Of a stretch of DNA of 21,772 bases, positions 1 to 6,572 are shown in pieces. The notes below the pieces were generated by a model. It had not been told where the DNA came from, did no database searches, and was given only the letters and a program-made list of their open reading frames with translations. A program made the position numbers and the translations under genes. This DNA comes from QHWK01 sp035315685 (GTDB taxonomy: Bacteria > Acidobacteriota > Vicinamibacteria > Vicinamibacterales > CAVVIG01), in NCBI GenBank assembly GCA_035315685.1, contig DATFXR010000015.1, positions 1-21,772 on the forward strand, given 5' to 3'. Every line of letters starts with the position of its first letter. The first letter of the stretch is position 1.

Positions 1-82
1 ACATCTGAGTGGGAATTACCTTGCGGCTGGAGGACGACTCGCCCGACAAAACCTCTTGATTCAACCGGTCGCTTCAGAGAAG
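1..82 (+). mobile_element. Partial right end of a second IS110-family copy (inverted duplicate of 8952-9033)
   Basis: Positions 1-82 are a perfect reverse complement of 8952-9033, and the match stops abruptly at 82/83. At 8952-9033 the sequence continues without a break into the 3' non-coding region of an IS110-family transposase, so I read 1-82 as the same terminus of another copy. Here the element would extend leftwards out of the window with its transposase on the plus strand. The innermost two bases read CT on the strand pointing into the element, as in the other copy, which suits a CT core dinucleotide. The window starts inside this repeat, as expected if an assembler stopped at a multicopy element. 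Alternative: these are long terminal inverted repeats of a 9-kb composite element, or an assembly artefact. Confidence 0.6.
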
Positions 83-118
83 CCGCGGTGGAAACCGTTC
101 TGTGGTTTCCACGGCGGC
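82..118. terminator. Hairpin downstream of istB of the first IS21 element
   Basis: The arms 82-96 and 104-118 pair over 15 bp with one mismatch, around a 7-nt loop (97-103). The hairpin lies 18 nt past the istB stop and directly touches the 82-bp repeat. There is no clear T tract, so it could be a weak terminator or a structural part of the IS21 right end. Its sequence is unrelated to the hairpin at 8916-8952, which occupies the same place in the second IS21 element. Confidence 0.5.
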
Positions 119-135
119 GGCATTTCCACGGCCGC

Positions 136-890
136 TCACCGCGCGGCGCTCTTGAGCGTCGGTTTCAGTCGCTGCCGGTACGACTCGCCCTCGATGACGA
201 GATCGTAGGCGTTGCTGGTGAAGCGACCGATCGCGCTCTGCGCGCGAAGCGGATCGGCGAACGTGATCAGCCATTCGTCGGGGCAGTCACGATGATCGAG
301 CCGGCGCGATGGCGTTCGGTCAGGATTTCGTACAAGTCGCGGCTCTCCGTCGGGTCGAGCGTGTCGAGCGCGAAGTCATCGAGGATCAGGAGGTCGACGG
401 CGAGCAGCTTGCGGACCTCGGCGTCGTAGCTGTTATCGAGCCGCGCGTGCTTCAGCGTTTTCAGCATGTGATCGGTGCGAATCGCGAGCACGGTGCGGCC
501 GCGGCGACAGGCGATGTGGCCGAGGGCGTGAGCGAGAAAGGTCTTGCCGACGCCGACGGGGCCGACGACCGCCACGTGGGCATGGGCGTCGAGGAAGCGC
601 AGCGTCGTCAGCTCATTGAGGAGCGCGCGGTCGAACGTGACTTTGGCCGTGGCATCCCACGCTTCGAGCTGCAGCGCCGGATCCAGATGGCCGCGTTGCA
701 CGCGGAGCACGACGGCGAGGCTATCGCGTCGCGAGGCTTCATCGCCCAGGACGAGCGTGAGGAAGTCCTGATGCGGCATCTTCTGCTGCCGGGCGAGGAC
801 GAGCCGCTCGGGCAGCGTGTCGAGCATGCGCCCCAGCTTCAGGCGACGGAGCACGGTTTTCAGATCGGCACTAATTGCGTCGGTGGTCAT
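136..890 (-). pseudogene. istB: IstB-like ATPase, disrupted by a ~10-nt deletion
   Basis: IstB is the AAA+ helper ATPase of IS21 transposition, related to DnaC. The intact N-terminal frame runs 890 to 267 (207 residues), with Walker A GPVGVGKT (K116) and Walker B LLILDDF (D171, D172). After the residues SIIVT at about 285/284 the frame is lost. The expected continuation PDEWLITFADPLRAQ and the family C-terminus ending KPTLKSAAR follow in another frame to a TGA at 136-138. Aligning to the family pattern VTSNRxPDEW implies loss of 10 nt covering the Ser-Asn-Arg of the sensor-1 motif. Restoring 10 nt would give 254 residues, a normal IstB length. The start overlaps the istA stop by ATGA (887-890). 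A 207-residue truncated protein could still be made, without sensor 1. Confidence 0.85.
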
Positions 891-2449
891 TCGACATCTC
901 CTTCTGAGCGGCGAGCTGATGCAAGCGGCAACGCGTACTGCGTGGCAGGCCGGAGAAAGCGCGCGAGCGGCAGCACGCGCGCGGGCGACGGTGGCGCATT
1001 CGGCACGGGTTGCGCGAGCATCCGTTTCAACCGCTGCACGTCGAGCATGTCTGCGGCGAGCGCGGTCGCGCAGGCCTCGTCGACGCGCGCGGCGCCGTAC
1101 CGCCGCACGAGACCGAGCAAGGCGTAGACGCGCCGCATGCGCGTCCAGGGCAGCGGATTGTCGAGAAGGGCCGCGGCGAAGCGGCCGACGGCATCGCCGT
1201 AACTGCGCGCGTGGCGCTCGAGGGCGTGGACATCGCGCAGCGCATACCAGGTGCGCTCGGCCGGGAAATCGATCGCATCGGTCGATCGGCCGCCGGCGGG
1301 TTTGCGCGGATGCGTCTTCACCAGCACGGCACCGTCGTAGAAGCGCACGAGGTGCTGATCGGCCCGCGCGCGCAGGGTGCGGCCGACGTAGTGCCGCGGC
1401 AACGAGTAGAGCGCTTTGGCCACCTGCGCGTGCTGATCGCGGGCGATCTTCGGCTCACTCCACAGCGGCATGTCGTATGGCGTCGCCGGGCGCGGCCGCA
1501 ACACCGGTTGCTCCTCGGTCTCGAAGTGCTCGCGCGGGAAGCGTTGCGTGCGGGTGTGTCGACGACCGCCGTACTCGTCGCGGCACCAGCGCCGCGCGTG
1601 GGCACGCGCGTCGTCGAGGGTCGTCAGCACCTCGCCGGCGAAGCAGTCGTCGCGGACCGTTGCCACGGCGCGCTCGACGCGGCCTTTGTCGCGCGGCCGG
1701 CGCACGCGCGCGGGATCGATGTGAAAGCCACACGCCTGGGCATACTCGAGGAAGGCGGGCGTAATCCGCGGCGTCAACGGATCCGCGGTGGCGACGATCG
1801 CCGACGTGTTATCCGGAATCAGGACTTTGAAGACGCCGCCGAAGAACGTCCATGCCGCCTCGCACGCTTCGATGGCGCGCGCCGTCGTCTCCTCGAAGGT
1901 CGGATAGACAAACCGATATCGCGACCGCACGGCGGTAAAGAGCCACGCACGAAATCGGCGTCTCTGGCCGGTGAGCGTGAGCCAGCCGACCCAACCGGTG
2001 TCGACCTGCAGCTCCTCACCCGGTGCGCCGTCGACAACGGGGATCGTCGTCGCGGCGCGTCCAAAATTGAGCTCGACGACGGCGAAGCGATGGAGCGTGG
2101 CGTACGTAATCACCACGCCTTGTCGCGCGAGCAGCTTGCGAATTTTCGTGAGCCGAATGCCCTGCTGTAACCAATGCGCGATCGGCGTTCGATGCTCGCC
2201 ACATCGCGCCCAGCCATCACCACGTGGCCGCCCCCCGGCCGGATGGAGCGCCAGCAACACGTCGCGGACCTGCGCGTCGCTGAGTGGGCCGCCGTCGCGC
2301 GGCAGACCGATCGCTTCAGCCGTCGTGACGTATCGACGAACCGTTTTCGGATCGAGCCCGAGTCGCGCAGCGATGCGTTTCTTCGGCACGCCGTCGCGCC
2401 ACAGGCGCAAGACTTCGGTGATTTCGACCATCGTGACCTCGCGATACAT
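887..2449 (-). CDS. istA: IS21-family transposase IstA
   Basis: This is a 520-residue DDE transposase of the IS21 family, which cuts and joins the element ends together with IstB. An N-terminal helix-turn-helix spans about residues 9-41 (EVLRLWRDGVPKKRIAARLG). The rve/DDE core has D150 (LQVDTGW), D213 (IPDNTS) and E259 (DKGRVERAV). A basic C-terminal region follows. The ATG at 2449 is preceded by GGAGG with about 7 nt spacing, which supports this start over the internal Met7. The stop overlaps the istB start as ATGA, indicating translational coupling. The protein looks complete. It is clearly diverged from the other IstA in this window (6573-8141), so the two elements are not copies of each other. 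Confidence 0.93.
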   Translation of the reverse strand: MYREVTMVEITEVLRLWRDGVPKKRIAARLGLDPKTVRRYVTTAEAIGLPRDGGPLSDAQVRDVLLALHPAGGRPRGDGWARCGEHRTPIAHWLQQGIRLTKIRKLLARQGVVITYATLHRFAVVELNFGRAATTIPVVDGAPGEELQVDTGWVGWLTLTGQRRRFRAWLFTAVRSRYRFVYPTFEETTARAIEACEAAWTFFGGVFKVLIPDNTSAIVATADPLTPRITPAFLEYAQACGFHIDPARVRRPRDKGRVERAVATVRDDCFAGEVLTTLDDARAHARRWCRDEYGGRRHTRTQRFPREHFETEEQPVLRPRPATPYDMPLWSEPKIARDQHAQVAKALYSLPRHYVGRTLRARADQHLVRFYDGAVLVKTHPRKPAGGRSTDAIDFPAERTWYALRDVHALERHARSYGDAVGRFAAALLDNPLPWTRMRRVYALLGLVRRYGAARVDEACATALAADMLDVQRLKRMLAQPVPNAPPSPARVLPLARFLRPATQYALPLASARRSEGDVE

Positions 2450-2511
2450 CCAAGGCCTCCTGCCACGGGCCGCGGCCCGGGCGGGAGACGTTTACCGCGC
2501 GGTCAGACGAG

Positions 2512-2593
2512 GGGGGAAAGGTTTTGAAAAACTTTCAGCTCAGAGGGGGAAAGGTTTTGAAAAACTCGTCACGAAGGGGTCCATAGGTTTTGA
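2512..2593 (-). repeat. Three phased left-end repeats of IS21 element no. 1
   Basis: Two 22-bp units (2512-2533 and 2545-2566) share GGGGGAAAGGTTTTGAAAAA; a third, weaker one ends AGGTTTTGA at 2585-2593. The common AGGTTTTGA starts at 2519, 2552 and 2585, exactly 33 bp apart, close to three helical turns. Multiple terminal repeats upstream of istA are typical of IS21 and are known transposase binding sites in that family. All three therefore probably present the same DNA face to IstA. Confidence 0.75.
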
Positions 2594-2599
2594 AGACCG

Positions 2600-3533
2600 A
2601 CACGAGAAGCTCTTCACGGAAGCAGTCGTTCCCTCCTCACCCTTCCGTCGCGTTCCTGGCTCCATCCATCGGAGATCCTCGGCGATCCCCTGCCTGCTCG
2701 AGCGCTCGCCTGATCTCGACGCGACCTTCTGAGAAGTGAGCCGAGTCCTCGCACTGCAGTGGCGCGACCGTCGCGTCACCGATCGCGCGCCGGCCACGAC
2801 CGCTTCTTCCGCCGTCAACGTCAAGTGCGCGCGTCCCTCTTCGCGCGCGACGCGCCCATGAAGAGCAGCGCAGCCGACGCGAGTCCGTCCCGTGACTTCC
2901 GCAATCTACGGCGACGCCGGCCACTGGACTGTGGCGCAATTTAATCGATGGCGCGTTCTCGGCTGACTCCGATGACACTTCCCGCACGCTGCCTGCGTCA
3001 CCGAGGGTTCTGACGACCTCGCCGTTGGAGCGGAACACCGCCCGGTCGGCGACGTCTTGAGTCAGCCTTCGCGATAAGCGAGAAGAACGCAGCCGTGCTC
3101 GCCGAGACACGCCGAGTGTCCCCAGGATTGTGCCTGTGTCGCGCCGAAGACCCGTGATTCGAGCCACCGAGAGCCACGTCGCTCGACGCCGAGCTGATGG
3201 AGAATAAGATTGCGACGAAACGCGACAATGGACAGAGGTGATCGATGGTTGGCAAACCGCTGCGTTCACGCCGCTTTACGGTGACCATTTGCGGCAATGG
3301 TCGAGCGTCGCGATCGTTTTCAGATCCGAATGCGCCTTTTCCCAACAATCCAGCTGAAGCAAATTCCCGTAAGTGATCGCGGCTCATTGAGAGGTCTGAC
3401 ACAATTTCCACGCGCGGGGATTCTCGCGCGCGTCGAACTCGCTGAATCCAAACGCGATCAGAGAGAGCGCACGAGAGGCGTCGGCGTGTGCGATAATCTT
3501 TGCGGACCGCTCGCAACTCGTTGAATCTAAAGC
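2600..3533. other. Stretch with no recognisable gene
   Basis: About 930 bp between the left end of IS21 no. 1 and tRNA-Ser. Open frames exist on both strands (for example 2637-3269 and 2998-3516, minus), but their products are Arg/Ser-rich, show no domain I recognise, and lack convincing ribosome binding sites. Base composition is slightly less GC-rich than the flanks, compatible with decayed DNA. The last 100 bp contain an imperfect direct repeat described separately. Confidence 0.5.
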
Positions 3534-3542
3534 GGAGAGATG
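3436..3542 (+). repeat. Imperfect direct repeat upstream of and into tRNA-Ser
   Basis: The segment AACTCGCTGAATCCAAACGC starting at 3436 recurs as AACTCGTTGAATCTAAAGCG starting at 3515, 79 bp later. The second copy runs into the first bases of the tRNA gene, and both are followed by a GAGAGA-type run. It may be a duplicated promoter or leader, or a scar of integration at the tRNA. Only about 27 bp are involved. Confidence 0.45.
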
Positions 3543-3620
3543 TCCGAGTGGTTTAAGGAGCACGCTTGGAAAGCGTGTGTAGGGGAAACTCTACCGAGGG
3601 TTCGAATCCCTCTCTCTCCG
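3534..3620 (+). tRNA. tRNA-Ser (anticodon GGA)
   Basis: The 7-bp acceptor stem GGAGAGA/TCTCTCC pairs 3534-3540 with 3613-3619, with discriminator G at 3620 and an encoded CCA at 3621-3623. The anticodon stem CACGC/GCGTG encloses the loop TTGGAAA, giving anticodon GGA at 3568-3570, which reads UCC serine codons. A long variable arm (about 3580-3596) marks a class II tRNA. The T arm is GAGGG-TTCGAAT-CCCTC. The gene appears intact. An integrase ends 12 nt beyond the CCA, so this tRNA is a likely integration site. Confidence 0.96.
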
Positions 3621-3634
3621 CCACCTAACCTGTT

Positions 3635-4771
3635 CTAAACATTCGACTTCGCATTTTCACGATCCGCCGTCTCCAGCATGTCTCCAAAACGGCGGGGCTC
3701 TCCAGAGTCCTCGAGCAAACGAATCGCGCCGTCGAGCGCCGCGGGACTGAGGTGCATGTACCGCTGCGTCGTCGTCAGGTTCTGATGTCCGGCGAGCTCC
3801 TGAATGGCACGCGCGGGCGCGCCGCGCATCGCGAGATGCGAGCAGAAGGTGTGGCGCAGCATGTGTGGTCCATTGTTGAAGAGTCCCGCCTTCTGTGCAG
3901 CACGTCGGACCAATCCCTGCACGATGCCTTCGGTCAGCGACGACCCATCGTCTTGGTACAACACGAGTGGACCGCGGAGGTGACGGTGATCGCGAAGCGC
4001 TCGCGCGAGTCGCGTCGTGAGCGGGATGTACCGCAGCCGTCCACCTTTCGGCGACGCGATCTGTCCCTTCCACGCCGACCGCTGCACGCAGACCTGACGC
4101 TTGACGAAGTCGATGTCGGTCCATTCGAGCGCCGCCATCTCGCCCAGTCTCAGGCCCGCCTCGCCCGCCAACAAAACCAGTAGATGAGCTCGCGCGTCGG
4201 TCGATCGGGCAGCGTCGACGAGTCGTTCGAACTCGTCGAAATCGTAGAAGCGCGTCGAGCCTCTGGACACACGCAAGAGCGTGATCGTACACGGCATGTA
4301 GCCGATCACCTTCCACTCCACCGCCTTCTTCAGAAGAACGCTGAGAACCGTCAGCACATTGTTGACGGTCTTCACCGCTTTCGACGCCAGTCCGATCTTG
4401 AGTCGCTGGACGTCTTCGGTCGTGATCGCATCGAGCCGCGTCCCGCCGAGGATTGGAATCAAGTGAACGCGGCCGATCGTTTCCTTGGCCGCGACGCCGC
4501 TCGGTTTCTGCCGATTCGCCCGAGCGTAGCCGTCGATGAACCGCGGCCAGAATGCTTCGAGTGTCGGCACCTCCTTCGGTGGTGTCTGCGGCTGCGGGTG
4601 CGTGAGCGCGTGGTACCACTCACGCTCCCGTGCTTCGCCCCATCGTTGGGCCGCGGTCTTCGTGGACACGGGCGCCTTCCGGCGCTCGCGGTGTTCGGAG
4701 TCGTCCGGGAGGACCAGCCGAATGTCCACTTCCCAGCCGCCCCGACGGTACGGTCTGACGAGTACGCTCAT
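3635..4771 (-). CDS. Tyrosine-type site-specific integrase
   Basis: This 378-residue protein is a tyrosine recombinase that would integrate or excise DNA at an att site, probably the adjacent tRNA-Ser. An N-terminal arm-binding part is followed by a core-binding SAM-like domain (about 70-165) and a catalytic domain (about 175-350). All catalytic residues are visible: R208 (AGLRLGEM), K242 (SPKGGRLR), H303/R306 (HMLRHTF), H329 (LAGHQ) and the nucleophile Y338 (TQRYMHLS). Its start overlaps the stop of the upstream Xis-like gene by ATGA (4768-4771), so the two form a coupled operon, and its 3' end lies 12 nt from the tRNA CCA. It looks full length and potentially active, unlike the decayed DNA around it. 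Confidence 0.93.
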   Translation of the reverse strand: MSVLVRPYRRGGWEVDIRLVLPDDSEHRERRKAPVSTKTAAQRWGEAREREWYHALTHPQPQTPPKEVPTLEAFWPRFIDGYARANRQKPSGVAAKETIGRVHLIPILGGTRLDAITTEDVQRLKIGLASKAVKTVNNVLTVLSVLLKKAVEWKVIGYMPCTITLLRVSRGSTRFYDFDEFERLVDAARSTDARAHLLVLLAGEAGLRLGEMAALEWTDIDFVKRQVCVQRSAWKGQIASPKGGRLRYIPLTTRLARALRDHRHLRGPLVLYQDDGSSLTEGIVQGLVRRAAQKAGLFNNGPHMLRHTFCSHLAMRGAPARAIQELAGHQNLTTTQRYMHLSPAALDGAIRLLEDSGEPRRFGDMLETADRENAKSNV

Positions 4772-4986
4772 CGCTGTGGCTCCTTCAGCGATGGCGCGCG
4801 ACGATTTTGGTCGAGCCAGTGTAGCAGGTCGTCCCGCCGCACGAGCACGCGTCGACCGACATGCGTCACGCCCGGCAACCGTCGCCGACCGGCCATGACG
4901 TAGATCGCTTTTCTCGTCGTCCGCAGCAACGCCGCCGCTTCATCCGCCGTCAGCAACAGTGGCAATTCGCGAAGGTCATTCAGCAT
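4768..4986 (-). CDS. AlpA/excisionase-like helix-turn-helix protein
   Basis: This 72-residue protein has the HTH_17/MerR-like pattern of AlpA regulators and excisionases: LLTADEAAALLRTTRKAIYV (about residues 10-29), then a wing with GRRVLVRRDDLLHWLDQ. In integrative elements such proteins bend att-site DNA for excision and/or activate int. The coupling to the integrase downstream (ATGA overlap) supports that role here. The ribosome binding site before the ATG at 4986 is weak. It could instead be a simple repressor or activator; the sequence alone does not tell. Confidence 0.8.
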   Translation of the reverse strand: MLNDLRELPLLLTADEAAALLRTTRKAIYVMAGRRRLPGVTHVGRRVLVRRDDLLHWLDQNRRAPSLKEPQR

Positions 4987-5142
4987 GACGACACCTATCT
5001 GGAGGTCTGGTGTAGAGCGGCTCCGGCCGCCGCCGCGCGGGCGACGGCCGGATGGAGGTGTTGCGGCTTACCGCGACACGAAGACCGGTCAGGACGCGAC
5101 CGCCTCCGGGCCAGCTTCGAACTCGGCGTACGCTGCGAGGAT

Positions 5143-5487
5143 GAGATCGCGGATGTGCGAACGCTCTTCAACGAACGCGGCAATTTGCGACCGATCTCCG
5201 CACTCACCGATGACGAAAGCGCCGCTATCACCTCGATCGACGTGATCACGCGCCGTGGTGTCGCCGGCAATGCGTCGGTGGACACCGTCGTTCGGATCCA
5301 ACTGGCGGACAAAACAAAGAGTTTAGAGATGTTGGCGAAGCACTTTGCGCTCATGACTGAGCGCCTGGAGATGAGCAGCGACGGGCAGTTGCTCGAACGG
5401 CTCGATCGAGGGCGGCTGCGTGGGTTGGGCGAGAACGGTCACATGCTGCCGAGTCACGACGCGGTGGAGACGATCGCCGGCGACTGA
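5143..5487 (+). pseudogene. C-terminal remnant of a phage terminase small subunit
   Basis: The open frame gives IADVRTLFNERGNLRPISAL, then TDDESAAITSIDVITR, and later VRIQLADKTKSLEMLAKHFA. This order of a D-x-R-x-L-F segment, a PIS-L-DD--A segment and a K-L-DK---LE-L-KH segment is the usual C-terminal half of small terminase subunits, which recognise phage DNA for packaging. The frame is open further upstream, but there it only shadows the Xis-like gene and the gap, and no N-terminal HTH part or start codon with ribosome binding site is seen. I call it a truncated gene, about 115 residues. It points to a phage or phage satellite as the source of the integrase. Confidence 0.65.
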
Positions 5488-5521
5488 CTCAACGTGCGTC
5501 GGTCAACCTTCAAGCCAAAAC

Positions 5522-5534
5522 GGGTTCGAATCCC
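5522..5534 (+). other. Possible att site (copy of the tRNA T arm)
   Basis: GGGTTCGAATCCC matches 3598-3610 inside tRNA-Ser in the same orientation. The flanks differ (the tRNA continues TCTCTCTCC, this copy CAACGTTCTC). No anticodon or acceptor stem is found here, so it is not a tRNA gene. It may be the core of the distal att site or a relic of another tRNA. Confidence 0.35.
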
Positions 5535-5601
5535 CAACGTTCTCTTGGGTACGGTTGGTCGTTGTTAAGCCGCCCCCAAACTGGCTGTCCTCGTAGCGCC
5601 A

Positions 5602-6358
5602 TTAGGCGCCGATTCGCTTTCGGAGAGTGAGATCGAGAATGAACGGGCTGGTGACCCAGTCATAGCCTTGTTGCGCGGCGGCGTGCAAGGTGGCCACTAG
5701 CTCGTCGACTTCCTGCTCGCTGGCGACCTGAGTCTCGACCGCGCGACGCTTGACCGCTTCGAGAGTTGCGGCCCACAGATCGAAGCCTAGCTGTGGAGGG
5801 CGGTGAACCCGGAAGAACCCGCCGACGTCGATGACGTCGAACCCAGCGGCACAGGCGGCTGCTGGCAGTTCGTCGACCGTCCCCTTGTGTGCGCCGAGTC
5901 GCTCGACGACCTCCAGTGGGATGTCTGCAGCGCGGGTCAAGGCGTCCAGCGGCGGCTGCGACCGCGGCGGCGGGTTCCGTAGCCCCTCGTGTACAACAAG
6001 CCAGCCACCAGGGCGCAGCAGACCACCGATCTTCTGCATCGTGTGGACCGGGTCGGGCTGATGCACCAGAAAGAAGCGCGTAAACGCTAGGTCGAAGCCG
6101 GTGCCCAACGCGGGGGCAATGTCCTGCACGTCACCGACAACGACGTCGACCGTGTCGAGACCAAGTGCGCTTACTACGCTGCGGGCGCGTTGCACAGTGG
6201 CCTCAGCGAAGTCCACGCCGACGACACGCCCGCTGGGGCCGACGAGCTCGGCCAGGACAGCGAGCGCCCCAAGCGGTCCCAGCCGCAGTCAATGACCGCC
6301 GCGACGGCGGCACCGCGACCACCGATCCGCGCCTTCAAGCTGGCCAGCACCGTGCCGG
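5602..6358 (-). pseudogene. Class I SAM-dependent methyltransferase, 5'-truncated and frameshifted
   Basis: The frame from 6216 down to 5602 encodes the central and C-terminal parts of a Rossmann-fold methyltransferase: GVDFAEATVQRAR (end of motif I/II), GDVQDIAP, FDLAFTRFFLVHQPDP and LLRPGGWLVVHE. Upstream, AAVIDCG (motif I) lies in a different frame. Joining them as DCG-C-GPLGALAVLAELVGP needs one extra base at about 6279-6281, so there is a single-base deletion. Family proteins have more residues before motif I. Here the coding sequence stops being methyltransferase-like at about 6358, where the IS21 no. 2 left end begins, so the 5' end was probably removed by that insertion. The GTG at 6216 is an apparent start only. 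The substrate cannot be told. Confidence 0.8.
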
Positions 6359-6363
6359 TGCGC

Positions 6364-6530
6364 GTTCCGGATGATCGTGAACGCCGATTCCGGACGAACG
6401 TGAACGCGGATTCCGACCGATGCTGAACACCGATTCCGGCCATCGTGAACGCCGATTCCGGCCATGATGAACACGGATTCCGGTGACCGTGAACGGCGGT
6501 TCCGGGCATTCTGAACGCTCGTCGGTAGCT
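6364..6530 (+). repeat. Seven phased left-end repeats of IS21 element no. 2
   Basis: A unit close to TGAACGCCGATTCCGG recurs with its TGAAC at 6378, 6401, 6424, 6446, 6468, 6490 and 6512, that is every 22-23 bp, roughly two helical turns. The first six units keep most of the motif and the last (6512) only its start; a half unit GTTCCGG precedes at 6364. IS21 elements bind transposase at multiple terminal repeats; seven is a large number compared with the two or three commonly described. The array ends about 60 bp before istA and so may also affect its promoter. Confidence 0.85.
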
Positions 6531-6572
6531 GAGGGATCCTGAGGTTTTCCCCATTTGAGGAAGGACCCCGGG

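Larger units (their letters stand above)
82..2600 (-). mobile_element. IS21-family insertion sequence no. 1 (right end missing)
   Basis: The element consists of istA (intact) and istB (frame-disrupted) on the minus strand, overlapping by ATGA as is usual for IS21. Its left end, upstream of istA, carries three repeats with exact 33-bp spacing (2512-2593). The left tip is not defined by a visible target duplication, so 2600 is approximate. On the istB side the element is interrupted at the hairpin by the 82-bp IS110-like end, so its own right-end repeats are not visible. The broken istB suggests it no longer moves efficiently on its own. Confidence 0.75.
3534..5534. mobile_element. Remnant of a tRNA-Ser-integrated phage or island
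   Basis: tRNA-Ser is followed by a tyrosine integrase whose 3' end faces the tRNA, an AlpA/Xis-like small HTH protein, and the C-terminal remnant of a phage small terminase. At 5522-5534 the 13-bp tRNA T-arm sequence GGGTTCGAATCCC recurs in direct orientation, 1924 bp from the tRNA copy (3598-3610). This order (tRNA, int, xis, phage remnant, tRNA-like end) fits an integrated phage or satellite that has lost most of its cargo. The boundary at 5534 is uncertain, because 13 bp is short and the T arm is generic to tRNAs. Confidence 0.5.

Noticed and set aside
47..54. CAAAACCT as a right-end repeat of IS21 no. 1 (reverse of AGGTTTTG at its left end)
   Set aside because: It is only 8 bp and lies inside the 82-bp sequence that is also present next to the unrelated IS21 no. 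2, where it joins the IS110 non-coding end. Chance is more likely.
2637..3516. Open frames in the gap before tRNA-Ser
   Set aside because: They overlap one another on both strands, with low-complexity Arg/Ser-rich products, no ribosome binding sites and no family resemblance.
5500..5560. A tRNA gene around the GGTTCGAATCC motif
   Set aside because: Only a T-arm-like sequence is present, with a weak stem and no anticodon arm or acceptor stem.
6364..6530. CRISPR array or iteron-type replication origin
   Set aside because: Spacers are about 6 bp and the array lies directly upstream of istA, so IS21 terminal repeats explain it. No replication initiator gene is nearby.
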